From: Tricholomella constricta
Taxonomy: Eukaryota; Basidiomycota; Agaricomycetes; Agaricales; Lyophyllaceae
NCBI GenBank assembly: GCA_013368375.1
Contig: JAACJP010000005.1
Coordinates: 1,240,001-1,304,000 of the forward strand
Reading direction: 5' to 3'
DNA length: 64,000 nt
Every line of letters begins with the position of its first letter. Positions within the stretch are counted from its first letter, which is position 1. A program made the position numbers and the translations under genes. The notes beneath the pieces are model-generated. The model was not told where the DNA came from and did no database searches. It was given only the letters and a program-made list of their open reading frames with translations. Of this stretch, positions 35,306 to 47,415 are shown piece by piece.

Positions 35306-38066
35306 ATGAATTACCCAGCTGGAACAGCTCCTGTCAAGGCAGAGTGAGTAGCACATCACCGGCTTTAATAATGATCGGACTAACTCAACCACCTACTCAA
35401 GGTATCTTCTGTCAACGACTAATGCTGCAGGCGTGCCGGATGACGACGCAGCGGAAGGCACAACGACCCATACACGCGGATATGCTGGGAACGGAGAAGG
35501 CGATACCCGTGACTCAAGGTCGGGAGGCCCAGCACGTCGCAAGATGACCAAGGAACAGAAAAAGGCCCAGCGCGGGGCGAACAAGGGTCGGCGGTTTGGG
35601 AAAGTCAGAGACGAACTCGACCTCTGCTGGAGAGTAGCCAACGGGACGAATTGCGAATATGGTGCTGAGTGAGTGCTACTTTTCCTTTTCTCCAGAGGCC
35701 AGGTGCTTATGTCTTGCCTGACTAGGTGCCGCTTTACACATGACATTCCAGCATACCTCGTTGCAAAAACACAGGATATTCGGATCCCTGAACTTTCGGA
35801 GATTTCAGATACACCACCTTTTGCCGCAGATCTCACGAAAGTGGGCAAGTCACATCCCGACCATCCGTCGCTCGACTTGAGCGCAATCTGCCCCTTGTTT
35901 GCTGAGACGGGTGAATGCAGGTGTGTAACTATTTTTCTTCTACGGTGATGAGGCTAAATTTTTCGGCAAGGTATGGCTTCAAGTGCCGATTCCTTGGTGG
36001 CCATGTCAGCTGGGACGAAGCTGGAAAGTTAACTTTAATTGAAGATGAAGACAAGAAAGCTCGAACGGTACTGTCCTTACAGGAAGTCAATTTTATTGGG
36101 GCAGATATCCAGAAACAGCTGCGCTCCAAGAAGGTCAGTCGTCAAGGCTCCTGGGCTTTCCAATCGAGCTGACGACTCTGATTAGTATCCGTTCCCCGTT
36201 TCCGATGTATATCTCCGCGAATTGCAGGAGCAGGCCGAAGCGGAGGAAAAACCGAAGGTTAAAAAAGACGAAATACCCATTATTGTTGCCGAGCCAGATC
36301 AATCAATGGACGTCGACAATGCCCCCCAAGCAAAACCAAAAGTTGCCGAAGCTTCACTGCCCTCAGTGGAAGAAACCATCGAAAAACGCACCGGGGGATC
36401 GGATTCGGGTACTCAGCTCGATGCCCCTGACGTCCCTAGTCGATTTTCCGAAAAGAAGCGGCTGCACTGGTCCGGTAAAACCTGTAAGTTTGGCGAAGTT
36501 TTTGAAGATGTATGTAGCTGACGATACCTTGCTTCGTAGACCTTGCACCGCTCACGACCGTCGGTAACCTGGTATGTCGTATCAGGAAATCAGACGCACA
36601 CTACCTGACGTATTTTCAGCCATTCCGACGTCTTTGCGTCAAATACGGTGCCGACATAACCTGTGGCGAAAGTCCGTTTCCTTTGGGATTATCCCGTTTT
36701 AAACTCACACACGCTCTTTGTCACTTCTAGTGGGCCTAGCAAGCTCCTTCCTGGCCGGTTCGAAAGAGGAATGGTCGTTAGTAAGGCGACACCCCGATGA
36801 ATCTATTTTCGGAATCCAGGTCGCAGGAAACAAGCCGTCTACCCTTGTACCCACGGCCGAAGTCATTGCCAAGGAGTGTACTGGCAACGTCAATTTCGTC
36901 GACATCAACTGTGGCTGTCCCATCGATCTTGTATTCAAATCTGGCAGTGGTTCCGCTTGTGCGTCCCAGTTCTATTGTATTATTTCAATACTCAACAATT
37001 CATGGAACCCGCACGCCAGTGCTTGATACTCCGGGCAAGCTTGGGAAGATTCTGATCGGGATGAACAAGGCTCTTGGGGATATTCCCGTCACTGTAAAAC
37101 TGAGAACCGGTGTGAAGGATGGACGAAACACGGCACATAAGCTCATGCCACGGGCCGCCGCGGAATGGGGAGCAGGTTGCATCACGGTTCGTCTTATTGG
37201 TGACCGAATTTGCGTACATATCTTACCTCGCATTGCGGCAGCTCCATGGGCGAACACGGCAGCAGCGATATACTCGCCTAGCGGACTGGGACTATATCAA
37301 GGAGTGTGTTGATGCAGTTCGTGCGAAGGAGGCTGAAGATGATCGTGAGTTCATTTATTTCGTGTTCTTCTGGGAAACTGAGATTTTCCCTAGTTCCTCC
37401 AATTCCGATATTCGGTGGAGGTGATTGTTACTCCTCGGAAGATTACTGGTCGAATGTCGAAAAAACCGGCGTCGATGGTGTCATGCTGGCGCGCGGAGCG
37501 TTAATCAAGCCTTGGATATTTACGGAAGTCAAGGAGCATCGAGAATGGGATATCAGTGCTCGAGAACGCTTGGACATTATCCGAACGGTAGGCACGCATT
37601 GATTCCAGAATTATATGGGCACTTATATCACTGTCCTGTCAGTACGCTGAATACGGGATCAAGTACGATTTCTGCTTTACCTCTATGGATCTCATTTGAC
37701 ACAGGTTTATAGCCATTTCGGATCTGACACGACAGGCGTCAATACCACACGGCGATATCTCTGCGAGGCACTCTCATTCCAATATCGATACGTCCCAATC
37801 GGCCTTCTTGAGCGCCTCCCTGGCCGCATTAACGATCGCGCGCCGGTATTCCGTGGGCGCGATGAATTGGGTAAGTCATATGTGGGCTCGATGCTCCGGT
37901 GTTTCTGACCCTTGTGTCCCTTCGTTCAGAGACATTGCTAGCCAGCCCAGACAGCAAGGACTGGGTGAAGATTTCCGAGATGTTTTTGGGCCCGGCGCCA
38001 GAGTCCTGGACGTTCATGCCAAAACACAAAAGTAATGCTTATGGCAGCGAAGAAAGTCAAGGATAG
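35306..38066 (+). CDS. DUS3: tRNA-dihydrouridine(47) synthase (DUS3), 14 exons
   Basis: FMN enzyme that reduces uridine 47 of the tRNA variable loop. Exons: 35306-35343, 35402-35668, 35726-35920, 35971-36133, 36186-36483, 36540-36571, 36620-36671, 36731-36958, 37020-37186, 37242-37344, 37394-37587, 37643-37662, 37713-37870, 37930-38066, giving 683 aa. Two CCCH zinc fingers are at the N-terminus ([20 protein letters not shown], then [16 protein letters not shown]...GGH), followed by an acidic linker. The TIM barrel opens with [16 protein letters not shown]. The catalytic Cys lies in [32 protein letters not shown] and [10 protein letters not shown] are typical flavin and tRNA contacts. Length and domain order match Dus3. 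The mobile element ends just upstream of its start. Confidence 0.95.
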
Positions 38067-38455
38067 CTAGGTATCGTCTGTAGTGATGCTTGAATGTACG
38101 ATCTCGCAATGTAACCCAGCTAAATTTGATATGTAAATTTCGAGAGTAAAAGACAGATAGTGACTCGGTTATTCCAAATGCGCGAGGCCTAAGGCCTAAC
38201 TTGAAAACGCCGTACATTTGCTTTCATTGGGTGGATGGCCATCACAGGCGTCCGCTTATCAGATCTTGATCTTATCTCATCTCGTGAGACCTTGTTCCCT
38301 TTCTGATGCCCACAGTGGAGTTCATTAACGTCTTCTCGGACGCACTGGCAAGCCTCTTTCGCCTTCTTTTGCATCCCAGTGATATCGACGCGTTCCGTTA
38401 TCCACACGCTTGACTTAGCTTATGAAAGTACCAATCTGATCGGGACACCAGTGAA
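38067..38455. other. Intergenic region
   Basis: Between DUS3 and the USP-like gene, both on the plus strand. No feature recognised beyond the expected terminator and promoter. Confidence 0.4.
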
Positions 38456-41030
38456 ATGACACCGGAAGAGGCACAAGAGGAGGAGACGGTGGTCATGCTC
38501 ACAGGCATGATGGGTGGGGACGTCGGACAAGAAGAAGCACGTCGGGTACTTCGAAAACACAAAGGAGACGTTCAGAAGGCCGCCGACGCTATGCTGGAAG
38601 GTGATCGTGGCGAGGAGGAATCTTCGACCTGGCAAAACACCACTCAAAGCAGCCAAGACGCAGTATATAACGATCCATCGTCGTCGTCAAACAATGCACT
38701 CGCTACTCAATCATCGTCCTCGACGGTCATTGACCTCACCTCCGATGATAACGACTTTACCCGCACATGGCAGCTTAATCAGGCTCAGAGTGAGGTCAAG
38801 TTCGGTCCAACAGAACGTGCACCAGATCCTTCCTGGCAGATGGTTACAACGAATGTGGGTACTCAACGCTGTTCTTTGACTGCATATTCATTTCATTAAC
38901 ATAACAGGCACCGATAGACACCCAACACGACGACCGCTCTTTGAAGGATGCCATCCAAGCCAGTCTTGCTGACTTCAACTCAGACGACCTGGAGATGTTT
39001 CCCGTAGAGGATGGTGTACGGGAGGGTGGCCGGTATGTTGTTAACTTCCAACTGTATGGTTCTTGCCCTGATATTATTCAATTCTCACCAAGACCTATCG
39101 CATTACGCCCAGAATCTTCACCCATAACATATGCTGCATTGGTACGCACCCTGTTCACTACGTCTTCGAATCACTGACATTGGATATTAGATTATGCAAG
39201 CTCTCTTCCACGTACCCCAAGTCCGCGAAAGCGTTGCAAAGCTAAGATTTCCAAGTAGTGATCCTGACGCTCCTAGAGAAAGCTATGGTAGTCAAACCCT
39301 ACTTGCTTCGTCCTTGCACTCATTTTGAAGCAGAAAGCATTGATTCAACTGTATTCTCCTTGGTCGAGCTGTTTACAAATTTGGACCTTGCCCAGCTATC
39401 ATCCATGGTTGACAAGGAAGTGTTGCCATGTCTCGGGCCTACACCATGGGATGGCTCGACTGAAGCACTGGGAGAGCTGAGCTCAGGTAAAAATCGTAGT
39501 ATTCATTAATTTCAATTTCCTCATGTTTCGATAGATTTTTTCAAGAATATCGGAAGTCTGATCGAAGCTCAGCTCAATGCACAGAAGTCAGAGGACGAAC
39601 CAGAGTCATTGTTTTTCCCCCTTTGTACCTATTACTTCCAGCTGATAGAATTATTTAGAGTTCGCCTGTTCCAGTTCCAACATGCACAAGCAGAGTCGCG
39701 AGGAAATTCATACAAAGTTCTCAACAACAAAGCGACTCTCCAAGGAAGTGTCGTCATGGTCGAAACTGGAGATACCTTTGCGCCTAATGACCTCATTTCT
39801 CGCCTATCCTCTAATCTTTCACGCTATACCGGGAGTGTTACCGCCCACGATGTCATCGTCGAGCCTATGGAGTTGGTGGCGTTTCACTTGAAGCTCATCT
39901 CGAGTGCTACTTCTGGCCCAGGAAAACCGTCAGCGGAACCGTTCATATATCCCAAGCATTTTTATCTGGACCGCTTTTTACTCGAGAACATCCTGATCGC
40001 AGATAAACAACGCGCGTTGGAACGGGAAATGCAGGTGGAAATCGATGAGCTGATTAAGCGGAAGGAATTCATTACTCATTCCGACGTGAGTCCTTCCCCT
40101 CAATTTCCGAACTATCATTTTCATTGCGGCCTGCAGAACCGAGACACTCTCAAAGATTTGCGCGCATCGCTACATTATTATGAACATGTGGCTGAGTCAA
40201 ACGGCAACCCGGACCGTCAAGCGGCCATTCTTCGTACATCTCAGAAACTGCGCAATATTGTAGACGCGATAATCGCCGGCGTCCATGGCATGTTCTTTCT
40301 ACTTCATTATCTCCGATCACCTTTGGCTGAAGAATCGTAGAAATCGACGCCAAGGTTGAGAAACTTCAAGCCGATCTGGCAGTCGTCTTCGATTGCCCTG
40401 AACTCCAAAATCATAGAGTATGTTAACGTACCACACTTTTTGACATTTCTAATCGACCGTCAACAGTATGATCTTCGCGCTGTCTTCATGCACACTGGCC
40501 TTCCCGGTCGGAAACAGATATATTCTTACGTGCAGGATAATCACGGTGTTTGGTGGAAAACTATTGACTATACCGTCACCGAGGTATGTCATGATACCTC
40601 AATATAAGGCGCACTCTCAATCACAATATCTTCACAGGTTTCAGAAGAGACCGTGCTGACGGATCCAACGGGTCTTCATTTAGGCGCAGGGCCATACCTT
40701 GTCATATATAGCCGGCACCTCTCCGAAGAGCAGATGAAGGCTCCCGTGGCGTGGCCCAAGAGTTTGGTCGTTCGTCTCATAATTCACTTTACATTTTCGT
40801 ACCTGACACCTCATGGCTCTTCACAGGACAGCGTAGAAGATGCCAATCAGAAGTTCCTTTCTATGCTTCCACCGGAGTCCGCAGGAAAGTCCAATGTCCC
40901 TCTCGCCGCCACCGCTTCTACATCCTCAATGACCTCTCTGTCGTTCCCATTCTCGCCTGCGGTGTTTCCGGGGCAGGAAGAGAGTCAATCGATGGACGTC
41001 GATGCCGAAACGCATGGTGTTCCCATGTAA
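38456..41030 (+). CDS. USP-family protein without catalytic residues (pseudo-deubiquitinase)
   Basis: Exons: 38456-38854, 38908-39032, 39093-39141, 39191-39287, 39331-39486, 39535-40085, 40137-40287, 40341-40417, 40467-40583, 40638-40766, 40827-41030, giving 684 aa. A UBA-like N-terminus (GQEEARRVLRKHKGDVQKAADAML) is followed by a UIM-like helix (SLKDAIQASLADF, about 144-156) and a USP-type domain of the USP25/28 kind. The Cys box aligns as RPIALRPESSPITYAALIMQ, with Thr187 where the nucleophilic Cys should be. In the His box (RAVFMHTGLPGRKQIYSYV) Gln552 replaces the catalytic His. The rest of the C-terminal USP box (WWKTIDY, then GAGPYLVIYSR) is well kept. It therefore probably binds ubiquitin without cleaving it. 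The intron 40288-40340 has a GC donor. Confidence 0.88.
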
Positions 41031-42007
41031 CGAGATACAGTACAGGGTGGCTTACATCTTGACAATGCTTGTGAATATTCCTCAATTGATACAAGTGTGT
41101 TGGGTTGGTGATATAGATATCAATGTTAATGTGATGGGCGATATTGAGAAAGTTGGAGATGGTAAGTTTAGAAGGTAAACATTCCATATGGCGCAGAAGC
41201 GGTATGTGTAGTGGGGTTTGTCGTCCCAAACTGTCAAACTTACGCGGTGCTCAAGGCCTCTAAAATTCCGCTGTTTCCTGTTCGACCCCTTGCAACACAA
41301 TTAAAGCTCTGGACATCGAATGTGATGGACATGTCTGCGCACTCCCGCCGATAAGATCCCTGTCCCGAGGCCACTGACGTTTTGATAATGGCGCATGGAT
41401 CACTATGGATCATCGAGCAGAGCCAGCCTCGTAATCGATAGTAGCCTGACTGGCGTCCATCAAGGCACCGACTCAACGTATGTTAAACCCAAAACTCCGC
41501 AAAATCAAGGAGTACTTCCGATCAAACACAAAATTCAATGCCTTGCGCTTTTTACACAGGCCATCACCAAAATTTCGGTGATTAACAATATTGTTGAACA
41601 CCTCATGGACCACGCTCGCTATCGCTCGGGAATTCTCTAGCAAGCCCGAATCAAGGCCGACGTCATGGGGTATCTGTAGGTAGCCATTATACCGAATGTC
41701 GACCATCGAGAAAAGCATTATGCGATAGTCGAGTTGAAAAGGCTGAGTGGTCTCCAGGAGGCGGTTGAAACGACTCGAAGAATACGATCTCCTGATAGAT
41801 TGATTGGGTGTCAAAGCCATACGCAACTGTAAAATTCGGACCGCCAAGGTCAATTACATCGGTTGGCCAATAAAAAATCAAATGCAAGTTGCAAGATCGT
41901 ATAGGACGCAAAGCATGATATATGGACGGTCAGAAGGTCCTGTCTGCTATCATAATGCCGTCAGCTATCACATTCTGAAAACGCCGCTACTGATCTCTCT
42001 CGTCAAT
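41031..42007. other. Region between USP-like gene and alpha/beta hydrolase
   Basis: The two flanking genes end towards each other here. A possible coding remnant on the minus strand is listed separately; nothing else is seen. Confidence 0.4.
41473..41911 (-). CDS. Possible fragment of an unrecognised protein
   Basis: Two overlapping minus-strand frames with balanced composition: 41687-41911 (contains FYWPTDVIDLGGPNF) and 41473-41853 (contains LDYRIMLFSMVDIRYNGYLQ and VVHEVFNNIVNHRNFGDG). They may be two exons of a small gene or parts of a decayed one; I found no good junction that gives a complete protein. No known domain. Confidence 0.25.
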
Positions 42008-43322
42008 TTAGGTATCAAGTCCGACCTCTGAAGTGACAATCTCTACCTTCGAAGATGACGGCCTGAACCCTTCCTCAAGCCAATTGACAATTTCCGGTGT
42101 CAGATCAGAGAGTTTCGGCTCCCCGACCAGAAAGTCGTAGAAAGGATCATTGTGCACCCCATTTTCTTGCACGATGAACCTTACTCTACCATGATGCACA
42201 CTAAGCCGGCTCGCGACTTCGGCAATATCGTCCCTCAAGCATTCTGCCCCTCCAGCGGTGACAAGAATTCGATCAACGATTCCCTGAACCCCGTTGAACA
42301 ACGATGCGGGAGCTTTTCCCACTTCCAGATACATATGGAGGGAGTCTGGCACACCTGCGAATACCTTTCGACCGCAGTATGCAAATGTGCTTGCACCTAC
42401 TACGTCTGTGCTGTCGTTCGTGACGAATGATCCAGAGCCGCCAGCGAGTGAAACCCATGGGGACATCAAGTAGACGCCACTGATCTCAGACGCCAGTGAA
42501 ATTGGTGTAACACCTTTGACTGGGCGAAGCAAATGTGCCAGAAGCGCAAGTGCTAGATTTCCACCTGCAGAGTCGCCAACTATCTGGATATTCTCCGGCT
42601 TACACCCGCTCGCTATGACGTACTGGAGAGCCTTGACAGCCTGCTTAAGTTGTGCCGGAAATGTCACGGTCGGTACGATGGCTAAATCGGTGTCAATACT
42701 GTTCATTTTCATTTGCTCCTCAGACTCACAGTAATTCAGGACTGCAACACCGACATTCAAATGTCTACGCCCGAGTTCAAGCCGGGTGTAATTCCAGAAC
42801 GATGCCGCAAAGTCCTGCATGGGAACTACATAGCCTCCGCCTAGTGTGATAGGGAGTGGATCAGATATTCTCCTAGTGTCGAGTTGATTTACAAACCATG
42901 AAAGTACAGGACGACCCGATCAGTCCTCCGGGGCCCGATCCACAGCAGTCGAGCGTCTTCGCCTTTTAGCTCGTCTACCAGGACCGGAAGTCCGTTTTGT
43001 CTCGCCCATTTTTCATAAACTTGCTGCGTCGTCCCAAAGCAATACTGCAGCTGGCGTATATTCCATGCCCCGGCAACGAAACGGAACGCGGTGTCTCCGA
43101 GGTTACGCCTCCAGCTCTTGTGGGTTCCCTTAGAAGGCGTAAACGTGCTTTTGAAGAAGCTCCAGAGAAGCACTGATGCTGCGGAGAGATAATAGTGATA
43201 CGGTATAATGGCATGATGATGTGCTACTTACGCAGTTGACCCAACACAAGCACGATTGTGGCTAATTCGGTCCAGGAAACACGGCCGTACTGTTTATCAT
43301 GTTTTGTATCAAGCTTTTGCAT
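42008..43322 (-). CDS. HSL-type alpha/beta hydrolase, 4 exons
   Basis: Serine esterase or lipase of the hormone-sensitive-lipase family. Exons: 43232-43322, 42897-43178, 42730-42840, 42008-42681, giving 385 aa. A hydrophobic N-terminal segment (ELATIVLVLGQL...VLLWSFF) is probably a membrane anchor. The oxyanion-hole motif is YFHGGGYV. The nucleophile Ser is in VGDSAGGN, and the catalytic His is likely in NGVHNDPF. The intron 42682-42729 is 48 nt and in frame, so read-through would also give an open protein; removing it gives the family-typical VLNYSIVPTVTFPAQLKQ. The substrate is unknown; related agaricomycete proteins are annotated only as hydrolases. Confidence 0.9.
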
Positions 43323-44432
43323 ATATCAAGGATTGAACGCGATTCGAGTTGCAGAGAGGAATTGGGCCAAAGGAGGTCGCTTCGTCCACATCCGCAGCTT
43401 TATTGCTCTCGTACCCGCGGATGCAACGTAATTTTGGACAACCCATGAGGGACATCTGTCAAACCTACGTCATTTACAGAGTTGGAGGGCCGAACAGAAC
43501 ATCAGAGACTCGATGAATACAGAGATAGGATGCATAAGTGTAGTGAATCATCAATTGTTTAGAAAACCACTGGCATTGAGCGAGACCCAGGGAGACATGA
43601 GGCGCTGCCGAGAGTCTAAGTTGCGGCGAGGGTCAGCAGCGAGGGAGTCACTCGACACGTTAGGGATGCAAGGACTCTTTGACATCGAATTCCATCAAGC
43701 GAAACCTGGCGCAAACGGATATGAGTGCCGTCGATAAGGAGAGAGCAGACTGTTGAATCCCAGGCAGGCAAACTAGGCAAATGGATAGGGAGATTTATAC
43801 CGGAAGCGACCGTTTCAAACACTGAGGATGTTGGGGACCCCCGTTACAGTGACGCGCACGTCACCGTTCTCCACTCGTACTACGGCGGAATATCTTCAAA
43901 CTGCCCCAAACCGAGCCTCGCCTTCAATTGTGTGATCACAGGAGGCGATCAACACGGATACAATGATGTTCGACGACGTCGGCATTCCCATGCCATTGCT
44001 ACTTCCGAGCAGTCGTTGCTCTTACCTAACGCTGAACAACAATACATCCTTACCCCCAGGCCTGTACATATACCTCATTTTCCGAGAAGCGCTAATGTTG
44101 CATCTCATTTAGAAACTCTGATAAATCGGTGGAGACCGTGCTTATGGGCGAAGCCGCCGGTCAGCTACTATGACCTTGGACCTGTGGTTCAGTCTGAGCA
44201 TGAAGACTAGCGATAGGGGAGTCAAATCACTATCAGATGCATTGCCACTTGTTCTTTTTTGGAACCGCTGGGATACTAATACATCCATCCGTACCATCCA
44301 TTGCCATCACCGGTCTTGGGGTGCCTCCGCCATATAGTCTTCCGCGGTTGCCGTGCCCCATCAAGTTGCCTCCTCCCTGCCAGCTTGCAGCAGGTGCAGC
44401 GATTCTGTGTCCGTGAACCCAAACTTGCCTCA
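43323..44432. other. Intergenic region between hydrolase and DUF6534 gene
   Basis: Divergent upstream regions of two genes. A plus-strand frame at 43725-44210 (161 codons) is open, but it has an uneven composition and no recognisable domain. Confidence 0.35.
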
Positions 44433-46017
44433 ATGCCTGCAATACCCGCACATGCATACGATGCGACGCTTGGCGCGATCGAAATTGGGGTTGCATTCTC
44501 TCTGTTTTTGTTCGGGATTGTAACGGTACAGACATTTACATATTATAAGTGAGTCCTCGTTGACTTCCTTTCCTTGTACCCGTAACCCACGTCTTACGAG
44601 CTGATTGCAAGGAAATTCCCCAACGATTCCTTAAAGATGAAGGCCTTTGTAAGCTCGTTGCTGGATGACCTCGAGTACATTTCCTGATGACAATGAAATC
44701 GCCAGGTTGCCCTTATCTGGTGAGTCAAGTTCCTTTGACGTTGTAACATCCTCAGTGAAGAAAATGTCAACGTAGGCTTTTGGAGCTCGTATACGGTGCT
44801 TTGACGATGCATTCGTTGTACTGGGTGCCTACCAACCTGTTGTTTCTGGAGCTCCGCGTCGTGAACTAAAACGACATATACTAGCTGACTGTCACTCACT
44901 ATGGAAGTCCCCAGTTCATTAACCAATTTCCGGTGTCGTTGATTGCTGGCATCATCGTCGCTGGAATTATCGGGCTTGCAATACAGGCATGAATTTATGA
45001 ACCTATTCTTTCCCACATGCTTACGATCTCATATCTGTCCAGGCCTTCTTCGCAAACCGTGTGCGCGTGCTCTCCAGGCAATGGATTATCCCATGCACGT
45101 GTTGGTTTCTGGTCTCCTTGCGCTTCGTGGGCCTCTTCGCCGTGGCCGTTATCGCCCACAAATCGAAATCAATCTTAGACTTCCAGGAGAGCTGGAAGTG
45201 GCTCATGATCCTTTCTCTTTCTATATCCGCAGCAGTGGACGTCTTGATTGCGGCATCCCTCTGTTTCTATCTACAACGTCGACGCTCAGTCTCACTTGCG
45301 AGGTCAGATTTCTTCCTCTATACTCTCAGCGACGGTTTAAACTCGACATAAGGACCAAACGGATGGTTGACCGACTTATCGTGTGGTCTATTGGTAGGTT
45401 ACTACCGTAACATTCAATGATCCTAACGAACACTGAATTATATCGCAGAGACTGGTTTACTCACAAGGTGTGCTTCCAGATCCTGTTTCAATCTTCCCTT
45501 GCCTTTTTTCATGAGCCGCGCAAACTAGTATCGGAACGGTGACAATGTTGACCCTTGTGAGCACAACACGATGGTAATTCACCATGTTCCCCCTTGATTA
45601 ACACTTCTCAGTTCGTTTCGACCTCCAATTTTTCCTGGCTCGCAGTGTTCTTTGTCATTTCCAGATGTGTGTTTTAGTTCACTCTAATCTTGGCTTGCAT
45701 TTGGCTGACCCCTCTTTCAGTGTTCTCGAACTCATTGATGGCATCGTATGTGGATACAACAATGCTGAAAGGTAAACGTCAATTATACTGATTCATCTTA
45801 CAACAGACTTAATGCGAGAGCGGCACTTCGTAACGTCGAGAGTGCTTTAATCAAGGTGGACGGAACCAAAATATCCTTCATAGGGTCCACTTCGGTCTTT
45901 ATCATCTTACCTACATCTCCGATTGACTGCCTGACATTAAACATAGATGCCGCAGAATCTGACCAGGGTCACAATCGAAATGATGAGAATAACCCAGTCC
46001 GACGCAATAGACGATGA
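44433..46017 (+). CDS. DUF6534-type seven-helix membrane protein, 12 exons
   Basis: Exons: 44433-44548, 44612-44648, 44706-44719 (14 nt), 44776-44824, 44885-44986, 45043-45302, 45353-45393, 45449-45467 (19 nt), 45529-45556, 45612-45666, 45721-45745, 45807-46017, giving 318 aa. Seven hydrophobic segments are visible, starting with LGAIEIGVAFSLFLFGI and including ISAAVDVLIAASLCFYL. The last helix ends in the family signature SNSLMASLNARAALR, followed by a polar cytosolic tail. This family is strongly expanded in agaricomycetes; a receptor-like role is often suspected, but none is established to my knowledge. The intron 44987-45042 begins with GC. Confidence 0.88.
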
Positions 46018-47415
46018 CAATTCACCATCGAAGAGTGGAAATCTCACGGGCGATGTCGAGTCATCTCACGATTCCTGAAGGATGGATAATTTCACATTTT
46101 CTAGACAACGGACATCGAATTTTTCTTGTACAGCATGTAAACTGAGTAATGTATAATTTTAGCGCAGCTCGAAACATCAACGAAACCAGGAGTATTGGTG
46201 GCAATGGTTTCACCCCGGGCCATTGCGAAAAGGCAACAATCAGACCTACTATTTTAAATCTCCTCACGAGCGACAAAGATCGAGTGCCTCGGTTCCTGGT
46301 TTGATGACTGACTCCCGAGGGGTAAAAAGAGAACAGCGCCACAGTTGGATGAGCCGTGCGAGGTCGCCTCTGTAAGGGAAGCTTCAGGGTCAAAATGTTG
46401 GCCCCGGAGCCGCCTTTGGTATATAGTGCCATGTACCTTCTAAATTTTCGCTCCTGAGATTGGGATCTTGGACTCAGTGATGATCGTGAAAGCATCAAGC
46501 GTAGTAGCGCGCAGGACATATGCGGAGTCAATTTGTCTTTGTGGCCCGGCGGTGCGGACCTGTCCAATTTTACCGTGGGTTGAAACTTGATGGAACGCGA
46601 CAGAAAAAAAAAAATTTAAACTGACCTGTGATGTGGGTTATTTAGGTTCTCTACTGTCAGCTGGGCCTCATAGAAATTCATAGATAAAAAAATAACTAGG
46701 CATGTATCATGATGGCCGGGAACTCAAACCCATGGAAAAAGGCTTTTTTTCGTGGCGCAGATTTTGAGGGTCGTTAACCGCGTTGAAGCTTCAGCGCTCA
46801 GCGCCAGCATTAAACATTTGAGTCCGATATGTACCATTACGACCTATTGTTCACGTAACGCACAAGAAAGGATCATGAAATTGCAACGGGGCTCGTAATG
46901 CAAAGCAGCAGCAGCAGTATTACCGGCATGGAGTAGCCACGCGACAGCTCGGACGGGCAATGTTGCAATTGGAATTGGAAGTATTATAGTTGATTTCAGA
47001 TACGCCAAAGGAATACCTCGTCGACTAGAAAGTAGGGCTTTGAGCGAGATGTAGCATGAACATGTTAAGTTTAGAAAGGGACTCATCGGAGTAAGAGAGA
47101 TGGAAAGAACTTGAAAGAGGGACAGAGTAACTTGGTTGAAAGAGAGGGAAGCGGAGGTGATACTCCTTCACGCTGCGAGTTTTTAACAATGCCCTAAATT
47201 CGGCCATCGCACCGGGCGTTCAGCTTGTCGACGTCGTCCGAAAGTTTCGGAAGGAATACAAAAGTACCACGGTTGAATTCGATCACGTGGGTCGTGGCTC
47301 ATAATTGCTTCAGACGCGCCGAAGAAAGTCCAACTCCCTTTCTTCCTTACTTCATATCAAGATGCCAGTAGAACATATGTAGGACTGCTTATGGCTACTT
47401 CTAGACTCTGTACTA
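46018..47415. other. Intergenic region before the SNF2 gene
   Basis: About 1.4 kb. A 168-codon minus-strand frame (46061-46567) has a composition typical of chance frames. An A-rich run lies near 46603. No gene is called. Confidence 0.4.

Noticed and set aside
43725..44210. 161-codon plus-strand open frame
   Set aside because: No domain, uneven composition and no clear promoter or neighbouring exons.
46061..46567. 168-codon minus-strand open frame after the DUF6534 gene
   Set aside because: Rich in Arg, Leu, Ser and Pro in the way of chance frames; no recognisable family and no splice partners.
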